Shown: positions 1-5,111, counted from the first letter of the stretch. The stretch: DNA of 9,431 nt from JBGOUJ01 sp041477005 (GCA_041477005.1 JBGOUJ010000285.1:1-9431); one strand, 5' to 3'. Numbers and translations: made by a program. Notes: generated by a model from the sequence alone, not told the origin.

Positions 1-621
1 CGCGTCTTCTACGTGATGAAACTCGTCGAAGGAACGCGCCTGGACCGTTTCCGCGAGAGCGCCGCGTCACTGACCGATCTGCTGCGTGCCTTCCAGAAGA
101 CCTGCGAGGCGGTGGCCTTCGCCCATTCTCATGGGGTGATCCACCGGGACCTCAAGCCGGAGAACATTATGGTCGGCTCGTTCGGCGAGGTGCTGATCAT
201 GGACTGGGGAGTGGCGAAGCTGGCGGGGGTCGAGGCCGACGCTCCCGGCGCCGTGATGGGCACGCCTGGTTACATGGCTCCCGAGCAGGAGCGTGGGGAA
301 ACCGATCGAACCGACGAGCGCAGCGACGTATACGCGCTGGGGGCGATCCTGAATTTCCTGGTGGGCCGGGCCGGTGGGCCACGGCGGCTCCAAGCGATCT
401 GGGCCAAGGCCACGGCTGCGGAGGCGGACGCGCGCTACCCGAGTGCCCGCGAACTGGGCGCCGAGGTGGCGCGCTTTCTCGACGGCTTGCCGGTTGAGGC
501 CTATCCGGAAGGGATCTTTGAGCGATTGGGCCGCCTGGTCGAGCGCAACCGAATCGCGGTCGTGCTGGTGCTGGCCTACCTGCTCATGCGGACCCTGCTG
601 CTTTTTTTCGGCAGGCGTTAA
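1..621 (+). CDS. Membrane-anchored serine/threonine protein kinase, 3' part (5' end outside window)
   Basis: The frame is open from the first base (RVFYVMKLVEG, the hinge region of a Hanks-type kinase), so the gene begins upstream and the GTG at 13 is not a real start. Visible motifs are the catalytic loop HRDLKPENIM, the metal-binding motif written DWG instead of DFG, the activation segment end GTPGYMAPEQ and the C-lobe Asp in ERSDVYALGAIL. The N-lobe ATP loop and catalytic Lys are off the window. The C-lobe between DVYALG and the RYPSARELGAEVARFL motif is unusually short. The protein ends with a single hydrophobic segment (IAVVLVLAYLLMRTLLLFF) and a basic tail, so the kinase is probably tethered to the membrane by its C-terminus rather than by a sensor domain. 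Family assignment is firm; the substrate is unknown. Confidence 0.93.
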   Translation, partial: RVFYVMKLVEGTRLDRFRESAASLTDLLRAFQKTCEAVAFAHSHGVIHRDLKPENIMVGSFGEVLIMDWGVAKLAGVEADAPGAVMGTPGYMAPEQERGETDRTDERSDVYALGAILNFLVGRAGGPRRLQAIWAKATAAEADARYPSARELGAEVARFLDGLPVEAYPEGIFERLGRLVERNRIAVVLVLAYLLMRTLLLFFGRR

Positions 622-700
622 AGGAAATCGCCGGTTCGTGTAATAGGGAATGAGACGGAGCCGCGACGGGACGACCTATGGGCCCGGAGAGGTTGCGCAA

Positions 701-707
701 AAGGAGG
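701..707 (+). promoter_or_regulatory. Strong Shine-Dalgarno deciding the start of the 714-1088 gene
   Basis: AAGGAGG lies 6 bases before the ATG at 714. It fixes that start over the in-frame ATG at 678, which would add a charged dozen residues and has no such site. It is the only near-perfect ribosome binding site in the window. Confidence 0.85.
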
Positions 708-713
708 CAGTTC

Positions 714-1088
714 ATGAGCAAGCCACTGGTGGGGGTAATCCTGGGAGGGGTTCTCGGAGTATTCGACGGACTGACGGCCTGGTTCACCCCGGAGGTCCGA
801 TTGCAAATCATGGGCATCGTGATCGGGTCCACGTTCAAGGGCATCATCACGGGAGTGGCGGCCGGGGTGTTCGCCCGAAAGGTGAATTCCCTGCCCTTGG
901 GGATCGTCTTCGGGCTGGCCGTCGGGCTGCTGCTGAGCTTTGGCGTGGCATCCATGGGCGACGCCAACGGCCGGCATTACTATTTCGAGATCATGCTGCC
1001 GGGCGGCACGCTGGGGGCGATTGTGGGCTTCGCCACGCAGAAACTGCCGAAAGGCAGTCGACAGTATGCGGTGGGCAGTGGGCAGTAG
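714..1088 (+). CDS. Small glycine-rich integral membrane protein, function unknown
   Basis: The protein has 124 residues from the ATG chosen by the AAGGAGG site. It has about four hydrophobic Gly-rich stretches: VGVILGGVLGVFDGL, IMGIVIGSTFKGIITGVAAGVF, LGIVFGLAVGLLLSFGVA and LPGGTLGAIVGFATQ. Small-residue spacing suggests tightly packed helices, as in glycine-zipper membrane proteins. A short loop with GDANGRHYYFEIM separates the last two. I do not recognise the family and no enzymatic motif is visible. It lies 92 bases after the kinase on the same strand and could be co-transcribed, but no functional link is shown. The last residues (about GSRQYAVGSGQ) are encoded by a 7-base repeat array, and the TAG stop also falls in that array, so the native C-terminus may have been shorter or different. 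Confidence 0.75.
   Translation: MSKPLVGVILGGVLGVFDGLTAWFTPEVRLQIMGIVIGSTFKGIITGVAAGVFARKVNSLPLGIVFGLAVGLLLSFGVASMGDANGRHYYFEIMLPGGTLGAIVGFATQKLPKGSRQYAVGSGQ
1053..1087 (+). repeat. Degenerate heptamer array, GGCAGTR type, overlapping a gene 3' end
   Basis: Five successive 7-base units start at 1053, 1060, 1067, 1074 and 1081. They are all variants of GGCAGTR, with CAGT or CGGT at the same phase each time. The array covers the last 12 codons or so of the upstream membrane-protein gene and provides its stop codon. Confidence 0.75.
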
Positions 1089-1117
1089 ACGACGTGAAGA
1101 CGGAGGAGAGGGAACAC

Positions 1118-1138
1118 AGAGGAGAGAGGAGAGAGGCC
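1118..1138 (+). repeat. Purine heptamer array, AGAGGAG type
   Basis: There are two exact AGAGGAG units (1118-1124, 1125-1131) and a third partial one (AGAGGCC, 1132-1138). They sit in a purine-rich stretch that begins near 1095. The period is again 7, as in the array 30 bases upstream, but the unit sequence is different. The rest of the gap up to 1212 holds only a weak hairpin (AGTGG TTACG CCACT, 1166-1180). Confidence 0.6.
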
Positions 1139-1212
1139 GGAGTGTGGTGTTGTTTGGTGTTGGAAAGTGGTTACGCCACTGCGACTAACGCAAGGGGCTG
1201 AGAGGGCCTAGG

Positions 1213-1986
1213 CTAGCGACCTACCGCCAGCCACACCACGGGAACCGAGAACAGCAGGCCGTCCAGGCGGTCCAGCACGCCGCCGTGGCCGGGAAGGATA
1301 CTGCCGCTGTCCTTGATGTTGGCGCCGCGCTTGAGAGCCGATTCAGCCAAGTCGCCCACCTGGGCGGCGACGTTGGCGGCCGCCGAAAGGGCGAGCGTGA
1401 AGGGCAGGGGCGGCGCGTGGGGAAGGAAATGGCGGAGGTAGAGCGTCGCCAGCGGCGCTGCGAATAGGAGCGATGCCACGGCCCCCTCCCAAGTCTTGCC
1501 GGGGCTGATGCGAGGGGCGAGCTTGTGGCGTCCGAAGGTCTTGCCGGCGTAGTAGGCGGCGGTGTCGCCGATCCAGTTGATCAGCAGGACGTAGAAGAGC
1601 CAATGGGGGCCGGCCCGCAAGTCCAGGTCAGCGGCGAGGCGAAAGGGAACGGCCGTATAGACAATGCCTAGCAGGGTGGCCGCTACGGCGGGCAAAGCGC
1701 CCGCGAGATCCCGACCGCCGAGCATCGCAAGCGTGAGAAGCAACAGGGTGATGCCCAGAAAGAACGGCGCCCCCAGGGCGGGCTCCGACACCACCACGCA
1801 GGCGCCAGCCAGATAGGCAACCAGGCGCATGGGCTGCGTCCCGGACTGCTCGACCAGCCGGAGAAACTCGCTCAAGCAGAGCAGGGCGACCAGGGCCAGG
1901 GCCCAGCGAAGGCTGTAAGGAGGCGCCCGGAAAATCAGGCCAATGACAACCGGGATCAGAACCGCGGCGGTGAGGACGCGCTTCAC
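1213..1986 (-). CDS. cdsA: Phosphatidate cytidylyltransferase (CDP-diacylglycerol synthase)
   Basis: This enzyme makes CDP-diacylglycerol from CTP and phosphatidic acid in the inner membrane, the branch point of phospholipid synthesis. The product has 257 residues and is mostly hydrophobic, with about seven or eight membrane segments. The family signature lies near the C-terminus at residues 216-240: SALKRGANIKDSG followed by PGHGGVLDR, with the expected Lys-Asp and Asp-Arg pairs. An upstream cytosolic motif, ISPGKTWEG, is also typical of the family. The GTG start overlaps the uppS stop (GTGA, 1983-1986), so translation is probably coupled to uppS. The length is normal. The usual downstream partners dxr and rseP are absent; the gene is followed by repeats and a convergent gene. 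Confidence 0.95.
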   Translation of the reverse strand: MKRVLTAAVLIPVVIGLIFRAPPYSLRWALALVALLCLSEFLRLVEQSGTQPMRLVAYLAGACVVVSEPALGAPFFLGITLLLLTLAMLGGRDLAGALPAVAATLLGIVYTAVPFRLAADLDLRAGPHWLFYVLLINWIGDTAAYYAGKTFGRHKLAPRISPGKTWEGAVASLLFAAPLATLYLRHFLPHAPPLPFTLALSAAANVAAQVGDLAESALKRGANIKDSGSILPGHGGVLDRLDGLLFSVPVVWLAVGR

Positions 1987-2804
1987 GGATTCGAGCGTGC
2001 GGCTACCGGCACCAGCTCTTCACTGGGCTCCGGATCGCCGACGCCGCCGTAGCGGCGCTCGCGTTTCTGGTAATCGAGAATCGCCTGCAAAAGGTCGCTG
2101 CACCGGAAGTCGGGCCACATCTTTTCGGTCACCCAGATCTCGGAGTAGGCGATCTGCCACAGCAGGAAATTGCTGACGCGCATCTCGCCCGAGGTGCGGA
2201 TCAGCAGGTCCGGGTCGGGGGTGCCGGCGGTGTACAGGTTGGCGGCGATCGTCTCTTCGGTGACGCGGCCGACGGACGGCCCCTTGCGGCGCTCGCGTTC
2301 GAGGATGGCGTTTACGGCGTCGACCAGCTCGGTGCGGCCGCCGTAATTGAGGGCAATGGTGAGCTGCAGGCCGGTGTTGGCGGCCGTATCCAGCATCGCC
2401 GAGTCGAGGTCGCGCTGGACCTCCTCCGGCAGCTCGTCGATGCGGCCGATCACCTGCAGCCGCACGCCATTGCGCTTCAGCTCCGGGAGCTCCTTGTTGA
2501 GCGAGTGGCGCAGGAGGTGCCACAGCGTCTCCACTTCGACCCGGGGCCGCTTCCAGTTCTCAACCGAGAAGGCGTAGAGGGTCAGCCAGCCGACGCCAAG
2601 CTGGGCGCAGCTCTCGATCGCCTCGCGCACCGGACCGACGCCGGCGCGGTGACCGGCCACGCGAGGAAGGTGACGCCGCTGGGCCCAACGGCCGTTGCCG
2701 TCCATGATGACGGCGATGTGGCGCGGCAGCCGCCGCGGATCGATTTGCTCTGCCAGCCGGTGCTCCTGGCTACCCGGCTTTACGGCATTGAAGAACTTTT
2801 CCAT
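1983..2804 (-). CDS. uppS: Isoprenyl transferase (undecaprenyl diphosphate synthase)
   Basis: This cis-prenyltransferase condenses farnesyl diphosphate with isopentenyl diphosphates to give the C55 lipid carrier used in cell-wall and surface-glycan synthesis. The product has 273 residues from the ATG at 2804. Hallmarks in order are HIAVIMDGNGRWA (catalytic Asp35), GHRAG (51-55), SVENWKRP (80-87), LNYGGRTE (152-159) and DLLIRTSGEMRVSNFLLWQ (199-217), with the Mg-binding Glu222. An in-frame GTG at 2822 would add six residues. I prefer the ATG because an extended -10 element (TGCTATACT) lies between the two starts, 8 bases before the ATG. No Shine-Dalgarno is visible. The gene overlaps cdsA by four bases. 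It is preceded 42 bases upstream by an unrelated ribbon-helix-helix gene instead of the common frr/pyrH neighbours. Confidence 0.95.
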   Translation of the reverse strand: MEKFFNAVKPGSQEHRLAEQIDPRRLPRHIAVIMDGNGRWAQRRHLPRVAGHRAGVGPVREAIESCAQLGVGWLTLYAFSVENWKRPRVEVETLWHLLRHSLNKELPELKRNGVRLQVIGRIDELPEEVQRDLDSAMLDTAANTGLQLTIALNYGGRTELVDAVNAILERERRKGPSVGRVTEETIAANLYTAGTPDPDLLIRTSGEMRVSNFLLWQIAYSEIWVTEKMWPDFRCSDLLQAILDYQKRERRYGGVGDPEPSEELVPVAARSNP

Positions 2805-2812
2805 GCAGCAGG

Positions 2813-2821
2813 AGTATAGCA
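2813..2821 (-). promoter_or_regulatory. Extended -10 element of uppS-cdsA, leaderless spacing
   Basis: TGC followed by TATACT (5 of 6 to TATAAT, with the TGn extension) ends 8 bases before the uppS ATG at 2804. No good -35 is seen at 17 bases. Initiation about 7 bases downstream would put the transcript start at or next to the ATG. Prediction only. Confidence 0.5.
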
Positions 2822-2846
2822 CGGAATCCCGTGTCGGCGATGCCGG

Positions 2847-3056
2847 TCATCGGCGGAAGAACCCCCGGCGAAAAGAAAGATCCCGCGGGCCCGACAAGAA
2901 CCCGGCCCACCGCATGAACGCCTTTTGCTCGGAGGCCCGCGCCTTTTCGAGCTGGTCGCGCAAGATCTTCCCCTGAGGCAGGCCAGTTCTCTTGGAAGTC
3001 GTGACGAGCCATTCGGCGAGCTGTGACGTAAGACGTAGTGTGATTGTGTGACTCAC
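2847..3056 (-). CDS. Orphan ribbon-helix-helix (CopG-like) antitoxin or regulator
   Basis: The predicted 69-residue protein begins at GTG 3056. Its N-terminal strand (SHTITLRLTSQLAEWL), turn and helices (TSKRTGLPQGKILRDQLEKARA) match the MetJ/Arc/CopG fold seen in type II antitoxins. The tail (FMRWAGFLSGPRDLSFRRGF) resembles the toxin-neutralising tails of antitoxins that pair with PIN toxins. The open frame extends upstream to 3389, but that part is the antisense shadow of queF and the repeats. The downstream neighbour on this strand is uppS, not a toxin, so the gene appears to be a lone antitoxin or a domesticated regulator. A 13-base palindrome overlaps its start, consistent with autoregulation. 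The class is fairly sure; the antitoxin role is inferred. Confidence 0.72.
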   Translation of the reverse strand: MSHTITLRLTSQLAEWLVTTSKRTGLPQGKILRDQLEKARASEQKAFMRWAGFLSGPRDLSFRRGFFRR

Positions 3057-3058
3057 AC
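3046..3058. promoter_or_regulatory. Palindromic operator candidate over the ribbon-helix-helix start codon
   Basis: GTGTGACTCACAC is a perfect inverted repeat with 6-base arms around one central base. A further GTGTGA half-site lies at 3038-3043, in direct orientation to the 3046 arm. The palindrome covers the GTG start (3054-3056) and lies just downstream of the predicted -10. Ribbon-helix-helix antitoxins commonly bind such short paired half-sites in their own promoters; binding here is inferred. Confidence 0.5.
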
Positions 3059-3063
3059 GGTCA

Positions 3064-3072
3064 ATTGTAACA
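3064..3072 (-). promoter_or_regulatory. Extended -10 element of the ribbon-helix-helix gene
   Basis: TGT followed by TACAAT (5 of 6 to TATAAT, with TGn extension) ends 7 bases before the GTG start at 3056. No Shine-Dalgarno is present, so a leaderless transcript is likely. Any -35 would lie in the adjacent heptamer array (TACGAT at the 17-base position, weak). Confidence 0.45.
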
Positions 3073-3077
3073 ACATA

Positions 3078-3180
3078 GGATCGTGGATCGTAGATCGTGG
3101 ATCGTGGGCCCGAAGTTTTTCCCACGATCGGCGCCCTGGAGCCGCCAGAGGTTCTTCCCACGATCCACGTTCCACGATCC
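3078..3180. repeat. ATCGTGG heptamer repeats arranged as a long inverted repeat
   Basis: On the plus strand, 3078-3108 contains four 7-base units of the type ATCGTGG or ATCGTAG. Bases 3157-3180 contain units of the complementary type (CCCACGA, TCCACGT, TCCACGA). Bases 3085-3108 pair with 3157-3180 at 22 of 24 positions around a 48-base centre. That centre holds another single unit (CCCACGATC at 3121) and a short T run. The whole element sits between the ribbon-helix-helix gene and queF. It has no open frame of its own and no spacer structure. Confidence 0.8.
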
Positions 3181-3216
3181 CGGCAGCCTACCGGCGCTGG
3201 CGCCGGTAGGCTGCCG
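3181..3216. terminator. Perfect 17-base inverted repeat spanning the queF stop codon
   Basis: The arms 3181-3197 and 3200-3216 are perfectly complementary around TG, giving a GC-rich stem of 16 pairs with a 4-base loop (CTGG). The queF stop (3188-3190) lies inside the distal arm. No T tract follows on either strand, so this is not a standard intrinsic terminator. It may act as a transcript-end stabiliser or as a palindromic repeat that has invaded the 3' end. Confidence 0.6.
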
Positions 3217-3577
3217 TTACCGTCGTTCTTAGGCCGCCGCGCGGGGTGAATTCGCCAACCAGGGTGGCCGAAACCGGCCGCACGGCCCGCACCACATCGC
3301 CCAGCATCCGGTTGATAACGTTCTCGTAAAAAATGCCGAGGTTGCGATAGGCCAAAATATAGTGCTTGAACGATTTCAACTCCAGGCACAGCTTTTCGGG
3401 TTCGTATTCGAGCGTCAAGGCGCCAAAGTCGGGCAGGCCGGTCTTAGGGCACACCGAGGTGAACTCCGGAATCACGATCCTGATTTGGTAGCCACGGAAC
3501 TGGTTGGGCCAGGTCTCGATGGCGGGCAGCTTGGCGTCGAGGCCGGCCTTGGCGTGCTTCGCGGTGTACTCAGGCAA
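3188..3577 (-). CDS. queF: NADPH-dependent 7-cyano-7-deazaguanine (preQ0) reductase
   Basis: This enzyme reduces the nitrile of preQ0 to the amine of preQ1 in queuosine tRNA-modification synthesis. The product has 129 residues, the size of the compact single-domain type. IPEFTSVCPKTGLPDFG carries the nucleophilic Cys43 and Asp50. LELKSFKHY (65-73) is the family's NADPH/substrate segment, and GEFTPRGGLRTTV (108-120) is the usual C-terminal strand. The start is TTG at 3577: no ATG, GTG or TTG occurs in frame between it and the preceding stop, and the MPEY start suits the family. GGTGG just upstream may serve as a weak ribosome site. This start lies inside the tail of a cpaF-like gene fragment, one base out of phase with its stop. 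At the position that I recall as His in the B. subtilis enzyme, this protein has Tyr84 (GIFYE). Confidence 0.94.
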   Translation of the reverse strand: MPEYTAKHAKAGLDAKLPAIETWPNQFRGYQIRIVIPEFTSVCPKTGLPDFGALTLEYEPEKLCLELKSFKHYILAYRNLGIFYENVINRMLGDVVRAVRPVSATLVGEFTPRGGLRTTVTAAYRRQRR

Positions 3578-3581
3578 TTTC
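3566..3581. repeat. 16-base direct repeat at the queF start, second copy at the cpaF end (3726-3741)
   Basis: GTACTCAGGCAATTTC occurs identically at 3566-3581 and 3726-3741, 160 bases apart. Read on the minus strand, each copy contains the ATTGCCTGA end of a cpaF frame and continues with GTAC. In the first copy this is TTG CCT GAG TAC, codons 1-4 of queF. The second copy lies at the end of intact cpaF and has lost the rest of queF. Confidence 0.85.
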
Positions 3582-3659
3582 CACCATTTCTTTGAAAAGC
3601 TCCGCCGGCGCCACTCGCACGACCAGCCGGATGGCCCAGGTTAGTTGCTGCAGGATCAC
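3570..3659 (-). pseudogene. Internally deleted 3' fragment of a cpaF-like gene
   Basis: Read on the minus strand, 3659-3570 translates as VILQQLTWAIRLVVRVA directly joined to PAELFKEMVEIA and a stop. In the intact cpaF next door these correspond to VILQQLASAIKLVVQVA (residues 350-366) and PADLFKEVVEIA (433-444). Some 23 of 29 residues are identical. The 66 residues between the two blocks are missing without breaking the frame at the junction. A few more upstream codons (RLPG against EMPVR) may also be related before the sequence runs into heptamer repeats. There is no start codon or ATPase core, so it cannot encode an ATPase. It survives perhaps because it contains the queF start region. Confidence 0.85.
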
Positions 3660-3685
3660 GCCCGGGAGACGGCAAGAGCTTCGAG

Positions 3686-3716
3686 CCCACGATCTACGAT
3701 CTACGATCCACGTTCC
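3686..3716 (+). repeat. Heptamer array of the TCTACGA type between cpaF and its fragment
   Basis: About four 7-base units (CCCACGA, TCTACGA twice, TCCACGT) followed by TCC. It is the same family as the 3157-3180 arm and in the same orientation, inverted relative to 3078-3108. It lies directly between the decayed cpaF fragment and the end of intact cpaF. Confidence 0.8.
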
Positions 3717-3729
3717 GCTGTCAAAGTAC

Positions 3730-5064
3730 TCAGGCAATTTCTACCACTTCCTTGAAAAGGTCCGCCGGCAGCTCGATGCCGCTCACGCGCAGCCGCTCCA
3801 GAATCCGCGGCGGCTCGCCGCCCCACTCGAAGCGCCCCAGCACTTTGCCCGCATCGCTGACGCCGGTTCGCCGGAATTCGCAGATCTGGTTCAACTCGAC
3901 CACGTCGCCCTTCACGCCGAGGACCTCGGAGATGTTGATCATCTTGCGGGAGCCGTCGGAAAGGCGCGCCACCTGCACCACCAGCTTGATGGCCGAGGCG
4001 AGCTGCTGCAGAATCACACGGACCGGCATTTCCAGATCGGCCATCAGGACCATGGTTTCCAGGCGCGAGAAGGCGTCGCGGGGGGTGTTGGCGTGGACCG
4101 TGCTCATCGAGCCCTCGACGCCGGTGTTCATGGCCTGCAACATGTCGAGCGCTTCGGCCCCGCGGCACTCGCCCACGATCATGCGGTCCGGCCGCATGCG
4201 CAGCGCCGTCCGCAACAGTTGCCGCTGGGTGATGGCGCCCTCTTTTTGGATGCTGGCGGGGCGGGTCTCAAACTTGACGACGTGTCTCTGCTGGAGCTGC
4301 AGCTCGGCCGTGTCCTCGATGGTGATCACGCGCTCCTCTTCCGGGATGGCGCGGGAGAGGGCGTTGAGCATGGTGGTCTTGCCCGAGCCGGTCCCGCCGG
4401 AGATCAGGACCGTGGTCTTGGCCTGGACGCAGGCGTTGAGGAATCGCAGCATGCTCTGGGTCAGCGTGCTGGTCTTGACCATCTCCTCATTGGTGATGAC
4501 GTAGCGGCCGAAGCGGCGGATGCAAAGTGAGGGGCCGTCGATCGCCAGCGGCGGGATGATCGCGTTGACGCGCGAGCCGTCCGGCAGGCGGGCGTCGACG
4601 ATGGGCTGCGCCTCGTCGATGCGGCGGCCGACCTGCGAGACGATCTTCTCGATGATGTGCATCAGGTGAGCGTCGTCCTTGAAGCGGACGCCGGTCAGCG
4701 ACAGTTTGCCGTGGCGCTCGATGAACACGCGGTTGTGGCGGTTCACCAGGATGTCGGAGATGGTCGGCTCCTTGAGCAGCGGCTCCAGCGGCCCCAGGCC
4801 GAGGGCCTCGTCGAGCACTTCCTCGATGATCTTGTTCTGTTCGGCGGTGTTCATGGGGACCCGCTCTTCCTCGAGCAGGCGCTCCACAATGCGGCCGATC
4901 TCCGAGCGCATGCGCTCCTTGGGCACCGAGGAAAGATGGTCGTAGTTGAGCACGCCGATCAGCTTCTTATGAATATCGGACTTGAGCTCGAAATAACGGT
5001 CAGCGGCCGTCGGCACCGAGGAAGGTCGGGACGACTGGCCAGGAATGCGAAAGTTGCTGGACAT
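3730..5064 (-). CDS. cpaF: CpaF/TadA-type secretion ATPase
   Basis: This hexameric ATPase of the type II/IV secretion superfamily powers assembly of Flp/Tad pili. The product has 444 residues. After an N-terminal helical region (ELKSDIHKKLIGVLNYDHL) come the family motif LGLGPLEPLLKEPTISDILV (88-107), Walker A GGTGSGKT (223-230), the Asp box VITIEDTAEL (246-255), Walker B RPDRMIVGECRG (291-302) and the His box GSMSTVHAN (318-326). All catalytic residues are present, so the gene looks functional. No cpaB, cpaE, tadB/C or pilin genes are adjacent in the window; downstream on the same strand are only a fragment of a related gene and queF. The ATG at 5064 has no clear Shine-Dalgarno but is 7 bases from a predicted -10. 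Confidence 0.95.
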   Translation of the reverse strand: MSSNFRIPGQSSRPSSVPTAADRYFELKSDIHKKLIGVLNYDHLSSVPKERMRSEIGRIVERLLEEERVPMNTAEQNKIIEEVLDEALGLGPLEPLLKEPTISDILVNRHNRVFIERHGKLSLTGVRFKDDAHLMHIIEKIVSQVGRRIDEAQPIVDARLPDGSRVNAIIPPLAIDGPSLCIRRFGRYVITNEEMVKTSTLTQSMLRFLNACVQAKTTVLISGGTGSGKTTMLNALSRAIPEEERVITIEDTAELQLQQRHVVKFETRPASIQKEGAITQRQLLRTALRMRPDRMIVGECRGAEALDMLQAMNTGVEGSMSTVHANTPRDAFSRLETMVLMADLEMPVRVILQQLASAIKLVVQVARLSDGSRKMINISEVLGVKGDVVELNQICEFRRTGVSDAGKVLGRFEWGGEPPRILERLRVSGIELPADLFKEVVEIA

Positions 5065-5071
5065 CCACTCT

Positions 5072-5101
5072 AAAGTAACAGTGTTCAGTAAGGAGTGACA
5101 A
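5072..5101 (-). promoter_or_regulatory. Predicted cpaF promoter lying in a heptamer array, leaderless spacing
   Basis: On the minus strand TTGTCA (5101-5096), an 18-base spacer and TACTTT (5077-5072) form a sigma-70-like promoter. The -10 ends 7 bases before the cpaF ATG. The -35 and spacer are made of the degenerate 7-base repeats at 5077-5111. Confidence 0.45.
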
Positions 5102-5111
5102 GTGACGAGCG
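5077..5111 (+). repeat. Weak heptamer array, NNNAGTR type
   Basis: Five consecutive 7-base units (from 5077, 5084, 5091, 5098 and 5105) share AGTG or AGTA at the same phase; the last is AGCG. This resembles the 1053-1087 family but is more degraded. The remainder of the gap to 5250 shows no gene or RNA that I can support. It has short tRNA-like strings but no cloverleaf. Confidence 0.45.

Noticed and set aside
650..1201. A 183-residue plus-strand open frame overlapping the small membrane protein
   Set aside because: It runs through the repeat arrays and has a Gly/Arg/His-rich composition. The overlapping frame with AAGGAGG and clear membrane helices is the real gene.
3078..3180. Possible CRISPR array
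   Set aside because: The units are contiguous 7-mers with no spacers, some inverted, and no cas genes are present.
3057..3389. N-terminal extension of the ribbon-helix-helix frame (180 residues in all)
   Set aside because: The extension is queF read in another frame plus repeat-encoded residues. The conserved fold begins just after GTG 3056.
3592..4530. A 312-residue plus-strand open frame
   Set aside because: It is antisense to cpaF, low in complexity and rich in His, Asp and Gly, and has no recognisable domain. It is a by-product of high GC.
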